Assembly (NCBI RefSeq): GCF_011009015.1
Contig: NZ_CP048878.1
Span: 1-64,000 of the forward strand
DNA: 64,000 nt
Reading direction: 5' to 3'
Source of the DNA: Spartinivicinus ruber
GTDB lineage: Bacteria; Pseudomonadota; Gammaproteobacteria; Pseudomonadales; Zooshikellaceae
Positions within the stretch are counted from its first letter, which is position 1, and each line of letters starts with the position of its first letter. A model generated the notes under the pieces. The model saw only the letters and a list, made by a program, of their open reading frames with translations. It was not told the origin of the DNA and made no database searches. The position numbers and the translations under genes were made by a program. Shown piece by piece: positions 48,286 to 57,757 of the stretch.

Positions 48286-48429
48286 TTTACCTCCTTACGA
48301 CTAGGTGAAGATTTGAAGAGTAGATTAAAAGCTGCTCAGTATATCCAAATACATCAAGACGGTAATTGGTTATATAATATTTTTTCAAGAAAAGTGATCA
48401 AATAAGCAGGATTAAGCAACAAACAGCCC
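48286..48429. other. Region upstream of mscS
   Basis: AT-rich DNA carrying the mscS promoter; nothing coding is visible. The larger gap to 49146 also holds two gene remnants listed separately. Confidence 0.5.
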
Positions 48430-48552
48430 CTAGTTTGATTCCGTCTCAAATAGCGTTCGCCAATGGATAAACGATTGGGCAACCTTCAACAAGTCACGTG
48501 CTGGCCCAGGATTAGTAGGTTGTCTGGCTTGTAGGCTCGCTGGTGGCAGTTA
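48430..48552 (-). pseudogene. Possible transposase C-terminal remnant
   Basis: A 39-codon open stretch on the minus strand reads LPPASLQARQ...ARDLLKVAQSFIHWRTLFE and ends in TAG. Its base composition is richer in G and C than its neighbours, suggesting foreign DNA. The fragment has the look of a DDE-transposase C-terminus, but I cannot assign a family. Confidence 0.3.
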
Positions 48553-48818
48553 ACTCGAAAGCTTTTGTTTCGTGAAAGTGTGAATACTTCCTGAGATATT
48601 GGTCATTTTCTATTACGCATTTTTGTTGCTTATTACCATAATTGCCCCCTATGATTTCATTGCTCTTTATAGGTAGGCATAACTAGATAAAAAAATTATT
48701 TCCAAGTGTTGAAAATTAATTATTTTTGCGGATCTCGGAACTTTTGTTTATATGGTTTTCACCTTAAACAAGGTGCAGACTATTTTTTCATGTTAAGAGA
48801 CTGCTAAAAGCATGAATA

Positions 48819-49038
48819 ATGAAATATGAGTTCCCAAGTGGTATATCTAAAGATATATCAGGTGTTTCATTTGATGTTATGGAGTTCACAATTGATATAT
48901 ATGATATTACTGTACAGCAGCACTATTATGCTAAGAAAGTAAATGACTATGTGCTTAAGTTTATATTAAGATTTTCCGTCTGAAGAGGAATGAGAAGAAC
49001 TTGAAACGATTTTAAACAAAGTTGAATTTTCAAGTTAA
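48819..49038 (+). pseudogene. Decayed ORF with frameshift and nonsense codon
   Basis: An ATG at 48819 opens a 54-codon frame MKYEFPSGISKDISGVSFDV...VLKFILRFSV. Moving by one base at about 48973 continues the sense as FPSEEE, then a TGA at 48991-48993, then EELETILNKVEFSS to a stop at 49038. The matching amphipathic pattern across both breaks suggests a roughly 70-residue gene broken by a frameshift and a nonsense change. Family unknown. Confidence 0.5.
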
Positions 49039-49146
49039 AAGACAAGGATTACCCAGCAAATCGATTTTTTAAACTTCAAAAACAGACTAATAATTATACA
49101 AAAATTAGTCTGCTTATCCCAATTACTTCAAGCACTTTGGGTTTTG

Positions 49147-50553
49147 CTACACAATTCCCAATGCATTAAGAAATACAATAATAATACCTACAGGAGTAAT
49201 AAAGCGCATGGTAAATAGCCAGATGTTGTACATTGTTCCATTACCTAGCCCTAATTCTTCCTGAGAGACTTTCTTACTGATTATCCACGCACTGAATATG
49301 GCAATTGCTAGCCCGCCTAGTGGCATCATCCAGTTAGCGGTTAGATGGTCAATTGTGTCGAAAAAGGTTCGGCCAAATAATTTTTCTTCTTTCCATAAAT
49401 TGAAGGAAAGGGCTGACCCAACACTGAGTAGCCACAGAGCGAGTCCTAATATTGAACAAGCTTTGAAGCGGGAAATATTAAATTTTTCTACCATTCGGGC
49501 AACACTGGGCTCTATCATTGAAATAGCAGAGGTTAATGCTGCAATTGATAGCATGATAAAAAATAAAATACCTACCAAGGTTCCTAAAGGCATTTGCCCA
49601 AAGGCAATGGGTAAAGTAACAAAAATAAGACCTGGGCCTGCACCTGGTTCCAACGTGTTAGCAAATACGATAGGGAAGATAGCTAGGCCTGCTAGTAATG
49701 CAACTGCTGTATCAACAATGCCGATATAAATACTGGTTTTTGCAATAGACACGCTTTTTGGCAGGTAAGAGCCGTACGTCATGATGGCGCCGCTAGCCAG
49801 ACTTAAAGTAAAGAATGCGTGGCCTAATGCAACTAAAATGCTTTTACTGGTTAATTTACTGAAATCTGGGTTAAACAAGAAGCCAACACCTTGCATAAAA
49901 TACCCAGTAGTCATGGCGTAACCTACCATCACAATAATTAATACCAACAAGCAAGGCATTAAAATATTTACCGCTTTTTCCAAGCCAGACTTAACACCTT
50001 TACCCACGATAAAGAGAGTGGTAACTATGACTAAAGTGCTCCAGAAAAGTAGCCTGACAGGGTCACTCAGCATCCCTTCGAACATGGCACCAATATCGGC
50101 TGGCGTTTTGCCAACAAAGGTAGTATCCGCAGCGACTGAAATATAAGACACAGCCCAGCCAGCAATGACGGTATAGAAACTTAAAATAAGAAAGCCTGCA
50201 ATTACTCCCATCCAACCGATTACTTTCCAGATAGGGGTTGTGCCAGCCTCTTTGGCTAGAGCAGCCATGGCATTTGGAGGGCTTTGCTGGCCTCGACGAC
50301 CAATCATTACTTCAGCCATCATCAGTGGTATACCTATGACCAAAATACAGGCCAGATACACCAAGACAAATGCGCCACCACCGTTTTCCCCTGTGATATA
50401 TGGGAACTTCCATATATTTCCTAAGCCAATGGCAGAGCCAGTGGCGGCCAGAATAAATGATAACCGAGTTGACCACTGCAGCTGAGTGGATGGCTGTTTC
50501 TCCGCGGCTTCTAAAGAAGAGCCAGCCGATAAAATTGAGCTACTTCCAGACAT
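49147..50553 (-). CDS. Sodium-dependent transporter, NSS (SLC6) family
   Basis: This 468-residue inner-membrane symporter takes up amino acids or amine-like solutes with Na+. The TM1 signature FILAATGSAIGLGNIWKFPYITGENGGGAF is clear, and about 11-12 hydrophobic spans follow, as in bacterial LeuT-type and MhsT-type proteins. I chose the ATG at 50553 (MSGSSS) over the one at 50583. The ligand is unknown. It is monocistronic or heads the minus strand here. Confidence 0.92.
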   Translation of the reverse strand: MSGSSSILSAGSSLEAAEKQPSTQLQWSTRLSFILAATGSAIGLGNIWKFPYITGENGGGAFVLVYLACILVIGIPLMMAEVMIGRRGQQSPPNAMAALAKEAGTTPIWKVIGWMGVIAGFLILSFYTVIAGWAVSYISVAADTTFVGKTPADIGAMFEGMLSDPVRLLFWSTLVIVTTLFIVGKGVKSGLEKAVNILMPCLLVLIIVMVGYAMTTGYFMQGVGFLFNPDFSKLTSKSILVALGHAFFTLSLASGAIMTYGSYLPKSVSIAKTSIYIGIVDTAVALLAGLAIFPIVFANTLEPGAGPGLIFVTLPIAFGQMPLGTLVGILFFIMLSIAALTSAISMIEPSVARMVEKFNISRFKACSILGLALWLLSVGSALSFNLWKEEKLFGRTFFDTIDHLTANWMMPLGGLAIAIFSAWIISKKVSQEELGLGNGTMYNIWLFTMRFITPVGIIIVFLNALGIV

Positions 50554-50772
50554 ATAATTGTTCCAATGATAAGACACACCCAAATTGATTATGGAAAGAG
50601 ATGCTAAGTGGCTAGCCGCTAGATTTCAACAAAAGACGCCGACTGATCATAATGTAGCCAGAAAATCTGATTCTTTGATTAAGCTAAAAGGCACCTATAA
50701 TTTAACTCTGTATATAGGCTGTTTTTTCTGGCTATTGGTTATGGTAAAAATTACCAGGAAAATTTAAAAGAG

Positions 50773-51090
50773 TTATTTATTTAGTTGTTTATTACAGCGC
50801 TTTAAAAATACCTGCATTTCTTTTTCAGCTTGTTTATCACCTTTTTCGTTAGCGATGTTTATACCTTGTTGGTAAATTTCTGCTGCTTGCTGCCAGTTTT
50901 TTAGTTCTACATAACATTTCCCAAGTAACTTCCAGGCGGCTGAATAATTTTTGTCGTGTTGCAAACAAGCTTGAAAATGCTCTATTGCTTTGTCGGGTTG
51001 CTTACTATCTAGATAAGCTTTACCTAGCCCAAATCGTAGCATGGCGTTGTCTTGACCTTGTTTTAGCATTTGTTCTAGTTTTTCGATCAT
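50773..51090 (-). CDS. Small tetratricopeptide-repeat protein
   Basis: This 105-residue protein consists of about two and a half TPR units (ALxYGLGKAYLDSKQPDKAIEHFQACLQHDKNYSAAWKLLGKCYVELKNWQQAAEIYQQG). TPRs bind other proteins; no enzymatic part or signal peptide is present. The partner is unknown. Confidence 0.88.
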   Translation of the reverse strand: MIEKLEQMLKQGQDNAMLRFGLGKAYLDSKQPDKAIEHFQACLQHDKNYSAAWKLLGKCYVELKNWQQAAEIYQQGINIANEKGDKQAEKEMQVFLKRCNKQLNK

Positions 51091-51295
51091 AATAAATCAC
51101 CATAAGTAGTAAGCAACAAGAGTAGCTTACTATACACCTCTCTATGTTTATACCAATTGTGTTGGTATTGATACGTATTTTGGTGAGTGAATACTTACGC
51201 GTTTATATAAAAAAATGGCTTAATATTAGTAAAGTTAAACGATTGCATGAGGTTATTATTTACAAACTTCCAAGACTATTAGAATAGGATACCTC

Positions 51296-52774
51296 ATGGA
51301 CAATTTTTCAAGCATAAGCAACTCAATACCAGCAGCAAATTTGGCTGCTAATCAACCAGTCCCAACAACTAATGACCAACAAGCCAGTTGGCAGGGGCGT
51401 TCGTTGAATCTGCTTGAGTCGGGTAATAATACTTTTAGCAATTCTGTATACAGGCGTGGGCTACATATCCAAAGTTCAGAGCTTAAGGTATTACAAAAAG
51501 AGATTAAGTTACTGCAAAAGAATCAAGGGCCAGAGCAGCTTAAAAAAGTTGAAGATGCATTGTCTTTATGGAAAGAAAACCATCCAAAAGAGTATTCCAA
51601 GAGAAGCAAGCATGTACCTGAACTACAAAAAGAGTTGAGCAGCTTAAAACAGCAACATACGGTTGAAGCAAACCAAAGGCAAGCTGAAGCAAAAGAACAA
51701 CAGCAGTTGAATGACCCTCGTTATCAAGACTTTGAGCAGGGTAAAAAAGTAGAGTTAAGAGAAGAATTGGCAACGTTACCAAAAGACAGAAGAAGCTATC
51801 AACAGCAGAACAGCCCTGAATATAGAAAGCATGCTAGACAGCTTATTACAGATAGAAAAAAAGAGCTGAAACATATTATAAAGCAGCAAAAGATGACTAA
51901 AGTAACTGCAGAAGTTATTAAGGATGTTTTAGAAAATCATTTAGGCCTGAAATTTAAGTCATTACCTAGATTTAATTCTGATATTCGAGCTGCAATTCAT
52001 CATACTTTCTCAGAGCAAACAGTTAACTATGTACTGAATAAATGCCCTGAGCTTAAAGAAGATGGACCTGTTCAGTTGGAAAAAATCACATCTTCATTAA
52101 GCGCTTTAGAGAGCCTTGTTAATCCCGGTGTTGTGATTGCACAAAAAAATGATGCAGCTCTAATTACGCCATTTCAACAATCTCGTTTTATTGGTGAAAA
52201 ATCCATTGGACAAAAAGGAATATGTGCAGCTTTATCAGCGAAATGGATGGCTTCTCAGCATATCCAGGATAACTTCTATCAAGATATTGGTTTTATGGAT
52301 GGGCTTTCAGCATCTAAATTAACCGATGGTCAAGAAGAAGTGATGAGTCTGGCTATACAGTATTATAGTGATAATAACCGAGCACATACAGCTGATGAAT
52401 ACTGGAGTGCTACTGGTAAAAATAGAGCAGAAAAACTAATTGAATACTTTAAAGAAAATTATGGTTTAGAATTAGATGAAAATCAGTCTGGGATTGATAA
52501 CGACAAGCTAAATATTAGTCAGATTAACCAGCCTGGACTATATTTTCTTGCAATTAATGGTAATGGACAAGCCTCTGGTCACGCTTTAGCTGCTAAGGTT
52601 GAGCTTGTCAACAGTGGCAGAGATTGGGGGCAAAAAGTATTTACGTTGTTTGATCCTAACTACGGAGAAGCACAGTTTAAAAATATTAATCAAGTTCAGA
52701 GTTATGTACATAATTTAGTAAATGAAAGATATCCTGAATTAACAGATTCTTCCTTTGTACTATGCTTTAAATAG
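51296..52774 (+). CDS. YopT-like cysteine protease (peptidase family C58), probable effector
   Basis: This 492-residue protein has a charged, coiled-coil-prone N-terminal half (about 50-240, Lys/Glu/Gln-rich) and a C-terminal C58 domain. The triad is visible: C310 in KGICAALSAKW, H429 in ASGHALAAKV and D453 in LFDPNYGEAQF. The Cys-His spacing of 119 equals that of YopT (C139-H258). YopT cleaves prenylated Rho GTPases in host cells. No signal peptide, chaperone or secretion genes are adjacent. A hairpin follows the stop. Confidence 0.85.
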   Translation: MDNFSSISNSIPAANLAANQPVPTTNDQQASWQGRSLNLLESGNNTFSNSVYRRGLHIQSSELKVLQKEIKLLQKNQGPEQLKKVEDALSLWKENHPKEYSKRSKHVPELQKELSSLKQQHTVEANQRQAEAKEQQQLNDPRYQDFEQGKKVELREELATLPKDRRSYQQQNSPEYRKHARQLITDRKKELKHIIKQQKMTKVTAEVIKDVLENHLGLKFKSLPRFNSDIRAAIHHTFSEQTVNYVLNKCPELKEDGPVQLEKITSSLSALESLVNPGVVIAQKNDAALITPFQQSRFIGEKSIGQKGICAALSAKWMASQHIQDNFYQDIGFMDGLSASKLTDGQEEVMSLAIQYYSDNNRAHTADEYWSATGKNRAEKLIEYFKENYGLELDENQSGIDNDKLNISQINQPGLYFLAINGNGQASGHALAAKVELVNSGRDWGQKVFTLFDPNYGEAQFKNINQVQSYVHNLVNERYPELTDSSFVLCFK

Positions 52775-52792
52775 TTATACACTGTAAAATTT

Positions 52793-52819
52793 CCAGTCAG
52801 GGTTTAAAGCTCTGGCTGG
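52793..52819 (+). terminator. Hairpin after the YopT-like gene
   Basis: CCAGTCAGGG / CTCTGGCTGG form a ten-base stem with two wobble pairs and a seven-base loop 18 bases after the stop. The following TATTAAATT is only moderately T-rich. Confidence 0.6.
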
Positions 52820-52844
52820 TATTAAATTACACAAATGTGCCTCA

Positions 52845-53012
52845 CTAGTCTGAGGTAGGGCCATCATCACCAAATTTCATTAATATTTTATAACTGAAGA
52901 ACCCTCCAACAAGACCAATTATTATTCCATAGACATTGAAATGATAGATTGAGCTAAACAACAAGTAGCCAATACCAATTATTACTATAAAGTCGGATGA
53001 AATGAATACCAT
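52845..53012 (-). CDS. Possible small two-span membrane protein
   Basis: This ORF encodes about 55 residues from the ATG at 53012 (a GTG at 53039 would add nine). It contains two hydrophobic segments (DFIVIIGIGYLLFSSIY and YGIIIGLVGGFFSYKIL) and an acidic end GDDGPTSD. No good ribosome site is visible. It resembles small inner-membrane proteins, but the family is unknown. Confidence 0.4.
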   Translation of the reverse strand: MVFISSDFIVIIGIGYLLFSSIYHFNVYGIIIGLVGGFFSYKILMKFGDDGPTSD

Positions 53013-53039
53013 CAGTGTGTGAGAAAAAGCTATAAACAC

Positions 53040-53358
53040 TATAAATACAGTATTCTTGAATCACTGTTATTACCCAGAAGTATCCTTTGCTACCGACTTT
53101 TTAGTAAATAAAATAATATTAAAAAACCTAAAGACTCAAAAAAACGCTTATTCATTTTAGTAAGGTACATGGATATTTATTTAAACGGATGATTAACATG
53201 GCTAAATAGCCACATTGATTTGAGATGCTATCAATTATTGTTTATCTATTGGTTCTATAGGTTTGTTTAATAAAGATGACAATATTTGTTATCAGGCCTT
53301 AAATACTGTGAAGGCCTGATACAACAAAGTATGTTTCGCTAAAGAGTGTCGAGGTAGC
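53040..53358. other. Intergenic stretch
   Basis: AT-rich and non-coding, apart from the hairpin at 53291-53320. Nothing else was found. Confidence 0.5.
53291..53320 (-). terminator. Hairpin downstream of the GH43-like gene
   Basis: ATCAGGCCTT / AAGGCCTGAT form a perfect ten-base stem with a ten-base loop. It lies 38 bases after the stop of the minus-strand gene at 53359; the T tract is weak. Confidence 0.6.
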
Positions 53359-54849
53359 TTAGTTAGTGGGATCTGTTAAATGAAATGCTATTTCTTGTAA
53401 GCCTACGCGATCTCCTCCGTAAGGTAAACGATGAAGGTTGTCTTGTATTTCCATACGAATGAAATTGGCTTTTGTTTTGGTGAAAGTTAAGGTAACTGGT
53501 TTATCCACAGATGTTTTTTTGGTAAAAAAGTAGCGAGATTTGCCTAAACCCGCTGAGTTTCCCGTTGTTGAAAAAGATAATCTAAAGCTGCGAACTGAAT
53601 TTCCTTTCGCATATTTATTTTGCCATAAGCTTATTGCATTAATATCTGAAAGATTTTTTAGTTTAAAGTCTATAACAATGGGCTTAGGCTTAACTTGAAA
53701 GTAACTATTTGAATAGCCAACTGTTTTAGTTGACCAGGATTGACTGGATATGCGCTCATATGGCGCTGTTGGGTGAAAACCTACACCAGGTCCTTCAATT
53801 AAATTCGTTAATACCGTACCAAGTCTGGAATCTGTATTATCGTTATCACCATATATATGAGTGATTTCAGCAAACTTATTGGAAACAGCTTCTTCAGTAT
53901 GGTCAATCCGTTGCCCTTTGGCTTCATACATGCCAATGGAATAGGTTTGTCCATAACCATCTGCCACAGCTAACCAGCGATCGCCAGTCCACCAAGGGTC
54001 AAGGTGGTGCATTCCTTTTGCATTCCATCCATAACCTGTTGGAAAAAGTACAGGACTGTCTTTTATTTCTCGTTCTGCATAGGTTGTAGGAGTTAATTCA
54101 TATACTTCAAACAAGCGGACTGCTTCGCCATAAAATACATCGTCTTTTTGGGCTATTCGAATGACCTTATTACCTTTAATGGTAAAACTGCGTCCTCCTA
54201 GCCGGGCAATACTTGCATCGTTAGAAATAACTGGACTTGCAGGATGTTGTTCCCATCCGTAGGATAAATTTTCTGAAGAATATAAATACATAACGGAGTT
54301 TGAAGTGTTGGTAACAAATAACCACCAGCGGTTATTGTGATAAAAAATTGAAGGGTCAACAAAGTCATGGCCATTAGCCAGTGTGCTGACATGCTGCCAA
54401 CCGTAAGGAAAGTTTGTTGCTTTGTATAAGCGAATACTGTCGGCTTCGAAGGTTTCTGGTATCATGTAATATTCATGATTGTGTTTGAATACAAATGGAT
54501 AAGAAAGATGAAATGGTTCATTTAGCACTATTTTGTCGTATTGCCAGTGTAATCCATCAGTGCTTTTTGCTAGGCCAATCTCACCTTGATTACTATCTTT
54601 ACTGAGCACTTCAAAAAACATAAGCCAGTTGTTGCCTCCTTCATCTTTAAAAAGAAAAGGGTCTGCAACAAACTCAGCATTAACATCCGTCACATCAGCT
54701 GCAGTTAAAACAGGATTTGTTACACCTTCAGGCACTTTAAATTCAATGGGTATCTTATCAAAATGACTCCAATCAGGATAAATTGTGTCTGATGAACTGA
54801 TTATCGGAAAAGCCAAAGTGGCGGTTAGAATTGCTATATTTTTTTCCAT
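53359..54849 (-). CDS. Exported GH43/GINT1-like five-bladed beta-propeller protein
   Basis: This 496-residue exported protein has a short signal (KNIAILTATLAFPIISSSDT). Residues about 40-310 form a five-bladed propeller of the kind in GH43 and in the N-terminal part of inositolphosphorylceramide glucosaminyltransferase, with repeated DPxLF/DPSIFYHNNRWWLF/HHLDPWW motifs. The last about 120 residues (FRLSFSTTG, FIRMEIQDNL) look like a carbohydrate-binding or discoidin-type domain. Its substrate is unknown. AGGAAAG precedes the ATG. It lies next to an orphan TRAP binding protein. Confidence 0.82.
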   Translation of the reverse strand: MEKNIAILTATLAFPIISSSDTIYPDWSHFDKIPIEFKVPEGVTNPVLTAADVTDVNAEFVADPFLFKDEGGNNWLMFFEVLSKDSNQGEIGLAKSTDGLHWQYDKIVLNEPFHLSYPFVFKHNHEYYMIPETFEADSIRLYKATNFPYGWQHVSTLANGHDFVDPSIFYHNNRWWLFVTNTSNSVMYLYSSENLSYGWEQHPASPVISNDASIARLGGRSFTIKGNKVIRIAQKDDVFYGEAVRLFEVYELTPTTYAEREIKDSPVLFPTGYGWNAKGMHHLDPWWTGDRWLAVADGYGQTYSIGMYEAKGQRIDHTEEAVSNKFAEITHIYGDNDNTDSRLGTVLTNLIEGPGVGFHPTAPYERISSQSWSTKTVGYSNSYFQVKPKPIVIDFKLKNLSDINAISLWQNKYAKGNSVRSFRLSFSTTGNSAGLGKSRYFFTKKTSVDKPVTLTFTKTKANFIRMEIQDNLHRLPYGGDRVGLQEIAFHLTDPTN

Positions 54850-54905
54850 GCTATCTTTCCTATACTAAAATTAACTGTTTCTGAAGTGGGTGAGCAAGGC
54901 ATTGA

Positions 54906-55973
54906 TCAAAGACTTCTTGGTAAAAAAGCTCGCTTAGCCCAAACCGAATATTTTTCTCTAAAGTTTGAAAGATCTTGATACACCTTTTTAAACATAGGAT
55001 CTTTATTGCTTTGTTCTGCTGCTACTTCTTTCCATGCCTGCTTAAAAGTGGCTAACATTTTTTTATCCCAGTTATGCATGTTTACACCACGCTCTTGTTC
55101 ATTTTTAATTAGCGCATCAAACTGAATGTATTCTGATTCTGCAATTGAGTTGGTCACTGAAGCCATACAAGTTGCTGATAACTGAACCTGTTGGCTTTTA
55201 CTCATGGCTTGCCATTGTTTTTGATTAATTAGTAACTCAAATATTGTGGACTGCTGGTGCCAACCTGGAAAATAATTATGTTTTGCTACTTTGTAAATAC
55301 CTAGTTTTTCATCAATTGCGGGCTGTGAATATTCTGTTGCTTCAATGGCGCCTTTTTCTAGTGCACCAAAAATTTCTCCACCAGGTAGTAAAGAGGTGGA
55401 TGCACCTAGTTTTTGTAATACTTCACCACCAAGACCAAAGAAACGAATATTTAAGCCTTTAAAATCTTCTGCTGAATTTATAGGTTTTTTAAACCAGCCA
55501 GATGTTTCTGGGGAAAGGATAGCGCAGGGTAGAACTTTAACCTTATAACCAGCAGTATCATACATTTCCTGGTATAGCTTTAAGCCATTGCCATAATATA
55601 GCCAGGCCATATATTCTGGTGCTTCCGGGCCAAATGGTACTGATGAGAATAAACTTGCTGCTTTGATCTTACCTGCCCAATAACCAGCAGTGGTATAACC
55701 TGAATTGACTTTGCCGCTGGATACCGCATCTAAAATTTCAAATGGCGCGACGAGTTTATTAGGTTCGTAAAGCTTCATTTTAATTGTTCCACTAGAAATA
55801 AAAGGCAATTGCTGAGCTACCCACTTAATAGGGGTACCGAGAGCAGGCAATGACGAACTAAAAGCAATTGGTGTTTTTAATAGAACCTTTTTTTCAGCAA
55901 GTGACTGCGTGCTAACTAATAGGCTAACGGCGACAGTGGTAGAGATTATTATTTTTTTAGAAAAGCATTGCAT
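54906..55973 (-). CDS. TRAP transporter solute-binding protein DctP-like
   Basis: This 355-residue periplasmic protein binds organic acids or sugar acids for a TRAP transporter. It has a signal peptide (CFSKKIIISTTVAVSLLVSTQSLAEK) and DctP-typical IRFFGLGGEVLQKLGAS and GALEKGAIEATEYSQPAID segments. I chose the ATG at 55973 with AGGA upstream. The membrane subunits dctQ and dctM are not in the window, so its transporter is elsewhere or it has another role. Confidence 0.9.
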   Translation of the reverse strand: MQCFSKKIIISTTVAVSLLVSTQSLAEKKVLLKTPIAFSSSLPALGTPIKWVAQQLPFISSGTIKMKLYEPNKLVAPFEILDAVSSGKVNSGYTTAGYWAGKIKAASLFSSVPFGPEAPEYMAWLYYGNGLKLYQEMYDTAGYKVKVLPCAILSPETSGWFKKPINSAEDFKGLNIRFFGLGGEVLQKLGASTSLLPGGEIFGALEKGAIEATEYSQPAIDEKLGIYKVAKHNYFPGWHQQSTIFELLINQKQWQAMSKSQQVQLSATCMASVTNSIAESEYIQFDALIKNEQERGVNMHNWDKKMLATFKQAWKEVAAEQSNKDPMFKKVYQDLSNFREKYSVWAKRAFLPRSL

Positions 55974-56076
55974 GTTTGTTATATCCTGTAACAAAGTAAA
56001 CAGACGAGTCCATTCATTTTAAGGTGTAAAAGCCATTCGTGAAGAGTATATAAATATAAAAATTAAAGGAGCACCT

Positions 56077-57693
56077 ATGCAAGGGAATATTATGCATTAT
56101 CCTCTATTAACTCACGACATTTTTCGTAAGGCCGTAGAGCTAAGTCCAGACCAGCTTATCGTTTCTCGTACTTATTCTGGTGCTATTCATCAATACACTT
56201 ATAGTGACGCTTATCGGCGTATTCAACAGTTAGCGAATGCTTTAACTACATTGGATATTAGTTCTGGTCAATGTATTGGCACATTAGCATGGAGCCATTA
56301 CCAACACCTTGAGTGTTATTATGCAATTTCTGGCATTGGTGCAGTGATACATCCTATCAATGTCAGGTTATTTCCTGAGCAGATTAAATACATTGTTAAT
56401 CATGCAGAAGACCAATATTTGTTTATTGACCCAGAGTTCATTCCATTAGTTGAAAGTTTTTATCAAGAATTACCCCATGTGAAAGGCTACATTGTTAATA
56501 CAACTCAGAGTGAGCTGCCTGATACAAAGTTACCTAATGTAATTGCTTATGAGCAGCTAATCGGTGAGTATTCACCAGAATTTACTTGGCAACGGTTTGA
56601 TAGCCAACAAGCTTCATCACTTTGTTATACATCAGGTACTACCGGACATCCTAAAGGTGTTTTATATACGCATTATGCTTGTGTGCTACACGCTACTATT
56701 ACTGGCAGCTCGCAGTTTTTAGATTTATCCACCTATACCTCTGCGTTGCCTGCAGTGCCGATGTATCATGTATGTGCTTGGGGGCTCCCTTTTTCAGGTA
56801 TTTTATATGGATGTAAACTGGTGATGCCTGGCTCTCAGTTAGACGGAGCTTCGTTACATCAGCTGATTGAGCAAGAGCAGGTTGATAAAGCATTTGGGGT
56901 GCCCACTATTTGGCAAAACTTGCATCATTATTTGCAGCAATCCCATGCAAAGGTACCCAGTTTAAAATTAATTGCAGTGGGTGGTGCAACTTCCCCACCA
57001 GCTTTAGTTGAAGCATATGCAAAAGAATATGATGTTTACTGGATGGGGTTATGGGGAATGACTGAAACAGGCCCTTTGGCAACAACAGCTATACCTACGC
57101 CCAGAATAATGGATTTACCGTTTAGCGAACGGGTGGATATTCAAAGCTCTGCTGGGCAACCAATATTCGGTATAGAAATTGAAATTTTTGATGAAGCAAA
57201 TCATCCCTTACCTCACAATGGCGACAGTTGTGGTCATTTAAAGGTGAAAGGGCCTTGGGTAGTAGAACGCTATTTTAACAGTAATACTACAGCATGTGAT
57301 GAAGAAGGCTGGTTTGATACTGGTGATATTGCCACGATAGACCGCCAAGGTTATTTGCGAATAGTTGATCGAAGTAAGGATTTAGTTAAATCGGGCGGAG
57401 AATGGATATCATCAGCCATGTTAGAAAATGCTGCATTACACTATGAGCCTGTACAGCAAGCATGTGTTTTAGCTGCAAAACATCCTAAATGGGGGGAGCG
57501 ACCAATCATGTTGGTTGTGGTTAAACCTGATCTGCAATTTGATGAAAAACAATTAAGATCGGAGCTTGCTAAGCATGTTGCATCTTGGTGGTTTCCGGAT
57601 GCGATTATTCAAGTAACGGAATTACCTTTAACAGGCACTGGTAAATTAAGAAAGGTGGAGTTACGAGAACAGTATCAGGAATATTTGTTGTGA
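56077..57693 (+). CDS. Fatty-acid-CoA ligase (AMP-binding acyl-CoA synthetase)
   Basis: This 538-residue enzyme activates a fatty acid to acyl-CoA through an adenylate. The P-loop is YTSGTTGHPKG, followed by MGLWGMTETGP, GWFDTGD and the C-terminal LTGTGKLRK. It resembles the AlkK/medium-chain group more than long-chain FadD, from its short N-terminus. AAAGGAG lies six bases before the first ATG. A strong hairpin terminator follows. It stands alone. Confidence 0.92.
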   Translation: MQGNIMHYPLLTHDIFRKAVELSPDQLIVSRTYSGAIHQYTYSDAYRRIQQLANALTTLDISSGQCIGTLAWSHYQHLECYYAISGIGAVIHPINVRLFPEQIKYIVNHAEDQYLFIDPEFIPLVESFYQELPHVKGYIVNTTQSELPDTKLPNVIAYEQLIGEYSPEFTWQRFDSQQASSLCYTSGTTGHPKGVLYTHYACVLHATITGSSQFLDLSTYTSALPAVPMYHVCAWGLPFSGILYGCKLVMPGSQLDGASLHQLIEQEQVDKAFGVPTIWQNLHHYLQQSHAKVPSLKLIAVGGATSPPALVEAYAKEYDVYWMGLWGMTETGPLATTAIPTPRIMDLPFSERVDIQSSAGQPIFGIEIEIFDEANHPLPHNGDSCGHLKVKGPWVVERYFNSNTTACDEEGWFDTGDIATIDRQGYLRIVDRSKDLVKSGGEWISSAMLENAALHYEPVQQACVLAAKHPKWGERPIMLVVVKPDLQFDEKQLRSELAKHVASWWFPDAIIQVTELPLTGTGKLRKVELREQYQEYLL

Positions 57694-57720
57694 AAATTTT
57701 ATAAGGCCAAGAAAAACTGC

Positions 57721-57757
57721 CATATGCCTCAGTAGCGTCTGAGGCATATGCTTTATT
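57721..57757. terminator. Strong hairpin terminator between convergent genes
   Basis: CATATGCCTCAG / CTGAGGCATATG form a perfect 12-base stem with a six-base loop, followed by CTTTATT. It serves the acyl-CoA ligase and possibly the opposing gene. Confidence 0.85.

Noticed and set aside
48493..48500. CACGTG core as a possible third parS site
   Set aside because: The flanking bases do not form the TGTT/AACA arms.
50585..50767. 60-codon plus-strand ORF between the NSS transporter and the TPR gene
   Set aside because: No ribosome site, no recognisable domain, and it simply fills the promoter region of the minus-strand transporter.
56020..56050. Possible further copy of repeat family A upstream of the acyl-CoA ligase
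   Set aside because: Only about a dozen bases around ATTCGTGAAGAG match and no opposite end is present.
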